Positions 32,987 through 41,800 of a stretch of 64,000 bases of DNA are shown piece by piece. The notes under the pieces were generated by a model. It was given only the letters and a program-made list of their open reading frames with translations. It had not been told where the DNA came from and did no database searches. Both the position numbers and the translations under genes were made by a program. This DNA is from Nostoc sp. UHCC 0870 (GTDB lineage: Bacteria; Cyanobacteriota; Cyanobacteriia; Cyanobacteriales; Nostocaceae). How positions within the stretch are numbered: the first letter of the stretch is position 1; every line of letters begins with the position of its first letter. The stretch is taken from NCBI RefSeq assembly GCF_022063185.1, contig NZ_CP091914.1:183168-247167 (forward strand). The letters run 5' to 3'.

Positions 32987-33343
32987 ATGTCCAAGATGAA
33001 TATTCCGCAGGTAAAAGCGGAATGTTTGCGGCTGCTGGCAACGTTAAAATTAGATCCAGCACGGATGCAATTGATTTCTGGGTTTGTAGACACCTATTTG
33101 CGCCTGGATGCAGCCGAAGAGCAATCTTTTCAAGCGACTATCGATACAATGGGGTTAACACAGCAGGAGGAAATCATGGAAATTGTTACTAATTGGGGAG
33201 AGAAATCTGCCTAAAAAACAAGAGAAGAGATTGCAGTGAATCTACTGCGTGAAGGGATGTCTACTGAGACAATTGTGCGAGTCACAGGGTTAACGCCAGA
33301 GCAAGTGGAGCAATTACAGGTACAAATACAACAAGAGAATTAA
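32987..33343 (+). pseudogene. Third remnant of an Rpn-type nuclease, with an in-frame stop
   Basis: The frame reads VKAECLRLLATLKLDPARMQ, then LISGFVDTYLRLDAAEEQSF and QEEIMEIVTNWGEKSA, then TAA, then in the same frame KTREEIAVNLLREGMSTETI and VRVTGLTPEQVEQLQVQ. Together they are the C-terminal half of a cyanobacterial PD-(D/E)XK/Rpn protein, with one nonsense codon and no nuclease core. Clearly not functional as such. Confidence 0.7.
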
Positions 33344-33427
33344 TTAAATTTTGTTGATTATTTTACTGTAATAGTATTGTTTTAGAACCAACATTTTTCA
33401 GTATTGCTGATTTCTCTAGCTTCATCT

Positions 33428-33697
33428 TTATTTGGGAAATGAGATGATGCTGTCTTCATAATATTCAAAATTCCAAATCCAAACTTTAAATTCTTTATCT
33501 ATCTCATCTACGACTTTGTATTGTGCAGCATTTTTCATAGTAAAATCAGTAATCAAGGCATAGTATTTCCCTTCTTGTTTAACTTTTACTTTTATACTAT
33601 CTCTATTATTTGTCAGTCTAGATGCTGCTGATTTTAAGCTATCTAAATTATCTTCATTTGGTGGACTTGACACTAAAATTTTAAATTGTACTTTCAT
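33428..33697 (-). CDS. Hypothetical protein, 89 aa
   Basis: A small alpha/beta protein (VQFKILVSSPPNEDNLDSLK, YYALITDFTMKNAAQYKVVD, EFKVWIWNFEYYEDSIISF). Its ATG overlaps the stop of the 139-aa gene upstream by 4 bases (ATGA), so the two form a coupled pair. Not recognised. Confidence 0.6.
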   Translation of the reverse strand: MKVQFKILVSSPPNEDNLDSLKSAASRLTNNRDSIKVKVKQEGKYYALITDFTMKNAAQYKVVDEIDKEFKVWIWNFEYYEDSIISFPK

Positions 33698-34113
33698 GAT
33701 TCTAAATATATAGCTGAACTTTGAAATGCCTCTTCTGGTGTTCCATAAAAAGTACCATTATTAAATACACTAGGCTCGTATTTTTCATTGCTGTATGTGT
33801 AAAAAGCTTTTGTCCACTTTTCCTCATTGCCTTTGTAACGCAATCGACAAAGGTGAATCGGAATATTCCTAGCTCTTTCTAAAAATTCTTCACGGGTTAC
33901 TTTAAATAATGACGGGTCATAATTATCTGAAATAAATGGCTCTTTGTAAGCATCTATATAACAGAAATATCCCTTAAACCTTACATCAATACGTATATAT
34001 TTTCCTGAATAATGCTGTTCAGCATAAGCTAATATTCGTTGTTTCGTTCTTTGCTTGACGTTATCAGGAATCTTGACTCCTCCCGAATGTGGATCATTGA
34101 CCCATGATCTCAT
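33694..34113 (-). CDS. Hypothetical protein, 139 aa
   Basis: Begins MRSWVNDPHSGGVKIP and contains beta strands with aromatic residues (YIRIDVRFKGYFCYIDAYKE, IPIHLCRLRYKGNEEKWTKA). Encoded as a coupled pair with the 89-aa gene. The reading resembles a cyanobacterial immunity-type or accessory protein pair, but I cannot name a family. Confidence 0.6.
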   Translation of the reverse strand: MRSWVNDPHSGGVKIPDNVKQRTKQRILAYAEQHYSGKYIRIDVRFKGYFCYIDAYKEPFISDNYDPSLFKVTREEFLERARNIPIHLCRLRYKGNEEKWTKAFYTYSNEKYEPSVFNNGTFYGTPEEAFQSSAIYLES

Positions 34114-34159
34114 GACTAACTCCCTATTTATCTAAAATTTATCATGCTCAAATTTTATT

Positions 34160-35440
34160 TTATTCACCATCTTCATCATCCCACTCTTCATCTTCATCCC
34201 AACTGGGATATTGTTCAGGAGCCGTACCGTAACTATTTAAAATTGTTGGTTCTTTGATTTCCACATTATCTGGTTCGATACTCTCTAAATGCAACTTAAA
34301 TTGCCAGCTATCTCCATAGTCAAACAAGTAATTTATCGTTTGCCCAACTTTCAAATATAATGATAAATCTTCAATTAAATATTCGTTACTAAAAGGTGGT
34401 TCACACCCAGAAGGATGGCTTACCCTTCCTGTCCAGCCAAACCGACTTTTGTACGAAAACTCATGCAGATGATCATCATCAAAATTCACAGACTCTAAGA
34501 TTGTACTGCTCAAATCATAAAGACTATAATCATGAGGAATGGCAATTCGCCGCCAAATTTTACCTAAATTAACCTTGAAGATATAAATTCCTTGTTGTGG
34601 ATATTGTGCAGTAATCGCAAGATTATTCTGCCATTCGGGAAAGAATATTTGTAATTGAGGCTGCCAAATGCCAAACGGATATTCCTCCTCTTCTAAGTCC
34701 TTTTGGTTAATATCTGAGTGTGATTCCTCAACAATAATCTTCTTAATTAATTTGACCAAAGCATTGCCCCACGGAGTTTTGTTTAGTTTCTTAAACTGCC
34801 AGCCTTGACCTTTTTTGGGTTTAGTAGTTTCAACTTCTAGCAGCCCAAACATTGAAAACAAAGCAATTTGATAAAGTCCAGGGGAATAGCTATACCATTT
34901 TTGCTGTTCCGCTTTTAAAATCAAACTATTACTTGAACCAAACTCACACCAAAACATCAAGCATTTATCAAGTCCATTTCGCCATCCCTTTTCACCTAAT
35001 ATCTCTTCATTTCCCCAAATCCACCAAGTTTCTAAAAGATTAAAATAACGTTCTGTTGGATTTAAGTCATTCCAAGACTCTAGTACATTAGGTTCAAGAT
35101 AAAGAAAGAATTTTTTTCCTTGAGGTTCAACATAAGATATAGTTGATGCTCTTAATAACAAATACAAACCATGAATATGGGGATAAGCTTTTTGTTGTGG
35201 ACGATTCAGTTCAACTTGAATTGGATGAGTTAAACGACTATTGAGTTCTGCTAAACAACTCATCGGTAGAAAGTTTTGAGTCTTACTGACCTCAATTCCT
35301 TTTGTGCCAATAAAATCCAGCAACATCTGGAAATCTTTGAGTATTGAGCCTGGACTACTCTCAGAAATTTGTTGTTTGTATAGCAATTGTAACTCATCTG
35401 GATTAATAGTATTTGCTTCTGAATTGTTGGGGTAGAACAT
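34160..35440 (-). CDS. pRiA4b ORF-3-like protein, 426 aa
   Basis: The C-terminal about 140 residues match the pRiA4b ORF-3-like domain: YIFKVNLGKIWRRIAIPHDY, LYDLSSTILESVNFDDDHLH, and VGQTINYLFDYGDSWQFKLH followed by TAPEQYPSWDED. The N-terminal 270 residues are a helical region of unknown type (HIHGLYLLLRASTISYVEPQ). Members occur on plasmids and in accessory DNA and have no established biochemical role. The length suggests an intact gene. Confidence 0.8.
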   Translation of the reverse strand: MFYPNNSEANTINPDELQLLYKQQISESSPGSILKDFQMLLDFIGTKGIEVSKTQNFLPMSCLAELNSRLTHPIQVELNRPQQKAYPHIHGLYLLLRASTISYVEPQGKKFFLYLEPNVLESWNDLNPTERYFNLLETWWIWGNEEILGEKGWRNGLDKCLMFWCEFGSSNSLILKAEQQKWYSYSPGLYQIALFSMFGLLEVETTKPKKGQGWQFKKLNKTPWGNALVKLIKKIIVEESHSDINQKDLEEEEYPFGIWQPQLQIFFPEWQNNLAITAQYPQQGIYIFKVNLGKIWRRIAIPHDYSLYDLSSTILESVNFDDDHLHEFSYKSRFGWTGRVSHPSGCEPPFSNEYLIEDLSLYLKVGQTINYLFDYGDSWQFKLHLESIEPDNVEIKEPTILNSYGTAPEQYPSWDEDEEWDDEDGE

Positions 35441-35598
35441 GAGTATGATATGCTTAAATTGTATTCAATAATATCAGCACGTAAATTTATACTAAAAAAT
35501 TATACTCCTTTATTGTTCATTCAAAAAGATTAGCTCTTTCAATGATGAACCATTCATGGTATAGGATTGCTAAGAAAAATTCTTCACCTTTCAGGCGA

Positions 35599-36094
35599 TC
35601 AGCTACGCTGGGCGGTTACGCCATCGCACACTGACATAAATCCCGAAAAAAATGGATCATCTTCATAAGTAGTATCGGATAGAAACAGTGTTACAGAATT
35701 CTTATCTGCACTCCATATACAACGTATTATACTGATATTGGGATGATGTGATTTATCCACAGGCAATAATACTGCACACCCTTCAATTTCGATGAATTCT
35801 GGCTCTTCATATTCCAAAACAGATTCCCAATCTTCTGGGCCTTCGTGCTAGGGTGTTGACTCTGTAACGTTTAGCCCGTAAGACTTCATGCAAAAAATGT
35901 GTCGCCTGCTTTTATCGTAAAATGGCTGTTCCAGAAGCTTTTCCATAAATCAAAAATGACACAAATAATTTTTCGCGAAATCCCCTAAAAACACACAAAA
36001 TCAACACCCTACCTTCGTGCTTCTCAATAATCCTGTCCCACCTAACTAGCTTGATTTTTTCTAGAGTTTCTGTAGATAAATCTGATAATTTCAT
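35599..36094 (-). pseudogene. Small gene split by a MITE-like element
   Basis: Removing 35849-36011 plus one copy of the 9-base duplication restores one frame. It runs MKLSDLSTETLEKIKLV, RWDRIIEKHEGPEDWESVLE, YEEPEFIEIEGCAVLLPVDK, CIWSADKNSVTLFLSDTTYE and FSGFMSVCDGVTAQRS with TGA at 35599. The restored product would be about 111 residues. The present DNA can make only a truncated N-terminal piece. Family unknown; the clean restoration is strong evidence of a recent insertion. Confidence 0.8.
35840..36020. mobile_element. 163-bp MITE-like element with 9-bp target duplication
   Basis: Element 35849-36011 starts TAGGGTGTTGAC and ends TCAACACCCTA, an 11-bp perfect terminal inverted repeat with weaker symmetry beyond. 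The direct repeat CCTTCGTGC flanks it at 35840-35848 and 36012-36020. It holds no gene, so it must be mobilised by a transposase elsewhere. A 9-bp duplication fits IS4-, IS1- and some other DDE families; I cannot choose one. Confidence 0.85.
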
Positions 36095-36118
36095 AATCAA
36101 TTTTCTATTTTTTGAACA

Positions 36119-36357
36119 TTAAATCTTTTGTTTCCACTTCACAATAGCGGCTGTTAAACCATCAAGGGTATAAGGGTTAGCCTCAACATCAACCCTATTT
36201 AAAATACTTTGGCAAGCCTCTGAGGTAACTGGACTGATAGATGCAATACAAATATTTTCTAAAGCAGATTCAGCATTAATCGATGTAATCAACTGATAGA
36301 AGCATCCTACTGTCTTCGGACTGGCAAATGTGATCACATCAATTTTACAGGCTCATG
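36119..36357 (-). pseudogene. hemD: Uroporphyrinogen-III synthase (HemD) C-terminal fragment
   Basis: The minus strand reads KIDVITFASPKTVGCFYQLI, then SALENICIASISPVTSEACQ and DVEANPYTLDGLTAAIVKWK. These are the conserved ITFASxKTV, CIASIxPxTS and YTxxGL blocks of HemD. The N-terminal two thirds are absent, and the frame opens only from a GTG at 36337. It is a stray piece of a chromosomal tetrapyrrole gene carried in accessory DNA. Confidence 0.75.
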
Positions 36358-36465
36358 TCCTTCAGATAGAGTTTGGTTTTTATTCATACCTATTATTAAT
36401 CAGTACGGGATTACAAGCGTGGCTACGCCAAAACTCAATGAAAACTGTTCACTTGAGCGGAGAAA

Positions 36466-36882
36466 ATGAAACTAAAATATCGACTAGCCTCTTTAATATC
36501 TACCATTTTCATCCTTGTTCAGAATACAGCTTTTGCAGCAGGAAATCGACGTAGCCTTCCTGGAGGTATTGCTTTGATTGACTGTACTATTTTTCCAGAT
36601 GGTACAGAAGTTGTATGGTCTGTGAGCGTTGCTGACTTAGATAAACCAATTCGTCAAATAGCATTCACAGTGACAATTGGCGGCAGCGATTTTCAAGAAT
36701 TCAACGAAATCTTACCACAAGGAGAAACTAGAATTTTAAAAAAAGTATTCTTTTCTAATCGCAGAAATTTGTATGAAGCAGCAACCATAAAAGGTTTCGC
36801 TTCCGGGGTTTCCAGCAGAGGTGTTTATGTTTATACGATTGACCCAGAACTAGCAGCTAGTTGTACAGAAGCATATCAGTAG
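36466..36882 (+). CDS. Exported hypothetical protein, 138 aa
   Basis: A signal peptide (KLKYRLASLISTIFILVQNT, cleavage near AFAA) precedes a beta-rich mature part with two cysteines (LIDCTIFPDG and AASCTEAYQ) that could form a disulfide. GCGGAGAAA precedes the ATG. It ends at a strong bidirectional-looking terminator. Not recognised. Confidence 0.7.
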   Translation: MKLKYRLASLISTIFILVQNTAFAAGNRRSLPGGIALIDCTIFPDGTEVVWSVSVADLDKPIRQIAFTVTIGGSDFQEFNEILPQGETRILKKVFFSNRRNLYEAATIKGFASGVSSRGVYVYTIDPELAASCTEAYQ

Positions 36883-36900
36883 TATCTGAATCAGATATAC

Positions 36901-36946
36901 AGCTTAACAGTAATTAATTGCTATAATTACTGTTAAGCTATTTTTT
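36901..36946 (+). terminator. Strong terminator, 16-bp perfect stem
   Basis: AGCTTAACAGTAATTA (36901-36916) and TAATTACTGTTAAGCT (36924-36939) with a 7-base loop, followed by ATTTTTT. Confidence 0.85.
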
Positions 36947-36956
36947 ACTTAGGAAT

Positions 36957-37697
36957 ATGTATTTACAAGAACTCTCACCATTATCTTTACTAGAAACTAA
37001 TTTTGGATTTGTTGAGTTGACGTTTAATGAACAGATTGATTTTGCTATATGGGTATTAATAGAGAGTGGAACTTTAGTTTCTCCCTTCGATTTGCATTCA
37101 ATCAAAACTTCTCATCAACGCTTTATAATTAATCCTGAGCAATGGTATGAGTGGTTAACAACCCTTATTGCTGTATTCGATCCTCGATGGTTATGCCAAG
37201 TTAAAAATCTCAGCAGTGAAATTGAATCCGAACTCGCTCAATACCAATCTTTAGTTAAAAATTATTCTTGGGATAATACATATATCCCCTCATTTGACTG
37301 GGTTACTATTCGTGAAAATATAGAACAACGTCTTGCTTGGAAACAACTTCAGTACGCACAAGCTATTCAAGAATATGGACAAAGGTTGGCAGAAAGTTTG
37401 TCTCCTGTAACATATTGGAAATATCACAATGAAACAAGGATTTGGTTAGTGCAGATGTGGAATTTGTATCAAAATACCCCTTCTATAAATTCTAATATTA
37501 ATCAACTGATGCAGCTCAGTGAAAATCTAGCTTATTCCAAGCAGGATACTATAAAAAAAATATATTTAGTTAATTATCCTAGTGTTATTCAATGTCAAGT
37601 TTCTTCAACTACAACTATTATAGGTATTCCTCAATCTCAGGAAATTGATATTCAATCTCTCCTCCATCATCTAAATCATTATTTTATTCAAAAATAA
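36957..37697 (+). CDS. Hypothetical protein, 246 aa, first of a paralogous pair
   Basis: Contains FNEQIDFAIWVLIESGTLVS, PFDLHSIKTSHQRFI and NPEQWYEWLTTLIAVFDPRW, followed by a helical middle and a C-terminal IKKIYLVNYPSVIQCQVS. The next gene has the same order of blocks (IDFAFWILLTDGLQTHPFDK, QSWYDWLKFILI, REIYLVDYPFEVEMFV). No catalytic pattern or export signal. The two overlap by one base (TAATG), so they are probably co-translated and may act together. Family not recognised. Confidence 0.65.
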   Translation: MYLQELSPLSLLETNFGFVELTFNEQIDFAIWVLIESGTLVSPFDLHSIKTSHQRFIINPEQWYEWLTTLIAVFDPRWLCQVKNLSSEIESELAQYQSLVKNYSWDNTYIPSFDWVTIRENIEQRLAWKQLQYAQAIQEYGQRLAESLSPVTYWKYHNETRIWLVQMWNLYQNTPSINSNINQLMQLSENLAYSKQDTIKKIYLVNYPSVIQCQVSSTTTIIGIPQSQEIDIQSLLHHLNHYFIQK

Positions 37698-38476
37698 TGA
37701 TAAATTCACATAATACTTCAACAACAGGACATATCCGTATTGGGTCATCAAGCTTAATTGATTTTGCGTTCTGGATACTTCTCACTGATGGACTCCAAAC
37801 GCATCCATTTGATAAGCATAGTGGAGGTAATCAAATCCTAAGCCATCACGGGATGAATGCACAATCATGGTATGACTGGCTCAAATTCATACTCATTCAC
37901 CATGATAATCGCTTTTTTTGGCACGTACCAAATATTAATAAGGCAGCAGAATCAAACACAAATTCATTTCAAGAAATTTTAGAAACTAACAATCAAATAC
38001 ATAATGTTATCTGCCATGAAGAATGGTTTTTGAACCAGAAGCAATTATACTTTGAACAGCTAACAGAACAAGAGCAATACTATCAACAGGCATTAGCTGA
38101 TTATCAAGGATTAGATTTAAACTTTATTAAAGAAAATAATCCTCCTCAGTTGTGGACTGGAGAGAAGCAAATTCAGGAAATACTAACTCAGCTTTGGGAT
38201 GAATATCAAACCATAAAATATTCTAATTCTTTTATCAATGATATTTTACAAAACCCTAGATTATGTTCAATAGAATCAAACCCTCCTACTAATAACTACC
38301 GCGAAATCTATCTGGTTGATTACCCTTTTGAAGTAGAGATGTTTGTTGCACCTATATTCTGTATCGCAAGTGTTCCAAATGTTCCAATTAATCAAGTACA
38401 GCTAGAATCAAGAACTATTAATATACTTCAAATCTCTGATTCTATTAGCACAGACGAGCCAAATTTAAATTATTGA
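37697..38476 (+). CDS. Hypothetical protein, 259 aa, second of a paralogous pair
   Basis: Diverged copy of the 246-aa gene, with shared blocks IDFAFWILLTDG, QSWYDWLKFIL and REIYLVDYPFEVE. Its helical middle (LNQKQLYFEQLTEQEQYYQQ) is also comparable. The pair may make a heterodimer. It is followed by a perfect 26-base palindrome that should act as a terminator. Confidence 0.65.
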   Translation: MINSHNTSTTGHIRIGSSSLIDFAFWILLTDGLQTHPFDKHSGGNQILSHHGMNAQSWYDWLKFILIHHDNRFFWHVPNINKAAESNTNSFQEILETNNQIHNVICHEEWFLNQKQLYFEQLTEQEQYYQQALADYQGLDLNFIKENNPPQLWTGEKQIQEILTQLWDEYQTIKYSNSFINDILQNPRLCSIESNPPTNNYREIYLVDYPFEVEMFVAPIFCIASVPNVPINQVQLESRTINILQISDSISTDEPNLNY

Positions 38477-38494
38477 TATTAAAAATATTCTAAC

Positions 38495-38526
38495 AGCAAC
38501 TCTAATTAATTAGAGTTGCTTTCTTA
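38495..38526 (+). terminator. Terminator, 13-bp perfect palindrome
   Basis: AGCAACTCTAATT directly joined to AATTAGAGTTGCT (38495-38520), then TTCTT. The absence of a loop means the actual hairpin would open a few central pairs. Confidence 0.7.
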
Positions 38527-38574
38527 GTTTATAGCTTCGCTAAAGGTCGCTGAAGTCGCTCGGAGATTCCGACT

Positions 38575-38826
38575 ATGTGCATTTCCAGAAATCAGCAAAT
38601 TCTCCAACTCATGATTGAACATGAGATAGATTATATAGAAGCAGAAATGATGCTTCTGAATATTGAGGATTTTGAAAATCCAGATCCCCGTTACGATAAT
38701 CCGGTCATTGATGCTATCATAGACATCAGTAAGTCCTTGTATAAGGATGAAATAGAAAAATATTTCTCTCCAGAAGTCCAATATTTACAGCGTTGTTGGA
38801 TTAGCAACAAAGAAATACCATTCTAA
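38575..38826 (+). CDS. Small hypothetical protein, 83 aa
   Basis: Acidic helical protein (ILQLMIEHEIDYIEAEMMLL, DNPVIDAIIDISKSLYKDEI). It converges on the large gene at 38877 with a shared terminator between. Not recognised. Confidence 0.5.
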   Translation: MCISRNQQILQLMIEHEIDYIEAEMMLLNIEDFENPDPRYDNPVIDAIIDISKSLYKDEIEKYFSPEVQYLQRCWISNKEIPF

Positions 38827-38827
38827 T

Positions 38828-38870
38828 AAAACTAAAGCTACTTGCTGTTCAAGCAGCTTTAGTTTTTTTT
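38828..38870. terminator. Bidirectional terminator
   Basis: CTAAAGCTaCTTG and CAAGcAGCTTTAG (38832-38862), a 13-base arm with one mismatch, with A-rich sequence on the left and T8 on the right. It serves both the 83-aa gene and the large minus-strand gene. Confidence 0.8.
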
Positions 38871-38876
38871 CAAAAA

Positions 38877-41800
38877 TTAACGTTGCCATCCCTGATTTTT
38901 GTCTCTAGATTGGGCTTGGTTTTTATCTATTTGAGTATTAGCATCCTCGAAAACCTGCAAAATTTCTGGCGTTACTTTATTGGTCTGTACCTTCCCTGAT
39001 TGCACGCTCAAAATCACCTCCCCATCTTTTTGAGAGATCGCTAAATCCTTAGTCTGGGGATTGAACGCCAGATCATACATTTTCCCCCGCACACAAGTAA
39101 AACCATCCTCCCCAGGTTGCCCCAAAACGTCACCTATTCTCTGAGCAATTTTGGTCAGCCGACTAATCGACTGATATTCTTGTGTATCTTTTCCCATTGC
39201 CGTCAATGCTTCGGGTGATAATTGCCTCCCAGATTTAAACTGATTAGCAACTTCCACAATCCTTTGTTTGTAGGCTTCTGGTTTCCCTAATTTATCCACA
39301 GCACTGTACCATTCTCTCAAATTCTCAATTGTCACATTTGGAAGTGGTAATTCTTGGTTGGGTGTGGCTTTTTTTTGCGGTTCAGGGAATGGAATTATTT
39401 TCCCATCCACATAATCCCCCAGTGGTTTTATCTGAAGCCCCCACACCTCTTGCTTACCAGTGAATAATTCTGGTAAAGCTTTGGCTGAGTGCTTTTCCAT
39501 GTCAGCCCACTGCTGCTGGTATTGGGGGTCAGCAATCATCTCTGGCGTAATCTGGTATTGTTTCCCTACTCGAAAGGCGACTTGTTTCCCACCTCCAGCA
39601 GCGATCGCAATATCACCTTCTTTAAAGCCATACTGCTTGTATGGCTCATACGCTCTGGTAGTGTGAACTCTTCCATACCCCCGCATCGCATCAATGCAGG
39701 TGTTCACTGGTAAGGAATTTTGTTCACCGTACATCATCAAAGGATAATTCATCGAAATGGGCTTGCCAGTGATTGACACTCCTTCTGTCTTTGGTTCATT
39801 TGTACTGGTAATTTGTAGATTTGGCGGTAACGCTACTGTTTTTAGTTCTTTTGTACTAACGAATAACTGTGGTGGGTTTAATGATTTTGGTCTATCGGGC
39901 AGAGATCGCACTTTCTCCTGATACATACCTTCAGACTCAATCACATCCCCAAATTTCTTGGTCATCCCCTGATAAACAGATTCAGGAATGGATGAATTCA
40001 CCACATTGAAAACCGCAAGCCCTTTTTTAGTTTCCAGTGGGACATCTTCTGCTGGCACTGGAGCTAGAGCAACATTCTTTTCGGTCAACCATTTCGTTAC
40101 AGTTTCGACTTTATGGTTATCTACAACCAATTGAGTTAGCCCCAGCAATTTGTCTTGTGGGGTAGCATATAAAATTGTGGGTCGCTCTTTGATTTTTTGT
40201 AAAATGGGTGCAGCATCCGCAAATTCTTGCTGTTGTTGCTGCTGCTTTGGATTCAATTGTTGACCAAAAACCTGAGTTTCTTTTATCCACTGTTGGGGAT
40301 ATTTAATCGTTTCTGGGTCAACTTTCATCACCGAGATCGTAAAATTGCTTTGCAGCGTCGCCTCTATTGGGGTCAGTCTGCCAAAGTTGAGAACTCCCAA
40401 TTCTTTGAGTGCTTCCTTGTCCTTCTTAAAGTGCAATACTCCCAACGGTTCACCATTAAGAAATACTGCATCTCTGGTTTTGGATGGTGGTACATCTAAC
40501 GTCAGCTTTCGGTAATGATCATCATTGAATGTTTCACCTTGATAGTCATAAAAGTTAATCTTATTAATTTTGAGTAAATTGCCGTTGGGTGAAGTAGCAA
40601 TCGCAAATGCGTTTTCTTTGCTCTCAGATATAGTCGTCAGTTTTAAGCTCAGTTGATTTCCATCTTTAATATAGTTAAATGCTTCTAGCTGTTTGATTGA
40701 ATCAGTATCTAGTTCACCCAAAACTTTACCGTCTAATTTAATTTTGACTGCATAGTTTGGAACGGGTACTGAGCCAATCTCCAAAGTCACTGGCTCGGAC
40801 TGGAAAGACTGCCCCGCATAAGAAAACTTGCTGATTTCTCTAATAGTAAACTCTGCTGCTTCTCTCCCTGGTACTGAAACGGTGGCGTTCGCTGTGTAAG
40901 TTTCTCCTGGAACAAAGTTGGCCTGTGCTAAAGTACCGATGGGTAACTGCCCTGTTCTCGGTTCTAGCGGAGCATATTCTTTGTACTCACCATCGCTATC
41001 CTGCACAAACACTAATCTTGAACCATAACGGTCATGCCCTCGTGGATGATGGGATGCCCTGATTTCGATGGGGTATTTCTCCTCTTTATTCCATATTTTA
41101 TCCCTGAAATTATTCGCTTCATTACCCAGTGTCCCTAATCTCAACTCAGTAAATTGCAATTGCTCCAGCCGGGAGACAATTTCATCCCCAAATGCTGCAA
41201 ATACAAAGTTGGGTATTTTCTTCTGTGCTTTTGCTGGTGATTCTTTGTTCTCTAGTTCGTCTTGTCTAGCTGCACCAACACTCCACGCTGCTGCTGCCGC
41301 CGATAATCTCTCTTGTTCTGGTATACTTTCTCGAAATGCTTCTGCTGCTGAGTAAGCCTGCCCAAACATTAATTTGGTCTGTCCCTGGCTCAGTTCTGGC
41401 TTTAAGTCAACCAAAGTGGCGTTATTAGCAGACATCCCTGGTTTGAGGTTATATTGCTCCACCGACTCCACAGAGACTGTCCCCAACTTCCGGTATGCGG
41501 GTTTTCCCTCTTCTAGTTCCCCATTAATCTGAGCGATCGCTAATAGTGTATGTGGACGTTCTTTGGTTTGGTATTTTTCTGGTATCGCTTCTAGTTTCAG
41601 GTTTATGCTCTGCGCTTGCCAGATACTGGGGTGTCCATAGCGAGTAAGATTGGTAATCTCGATTTGCGCTCCCTGCTGCGTTTGAATGACAGTACTGGGG
41701 CCTCTTTCTATTTCCCGTCGCCTTTCCATTGTCACGGCGGCATTAAATTTCTGGTCAAACTCGTATTTGGCGGAGATCGCACTCAATTTTTGCTGTGGTG

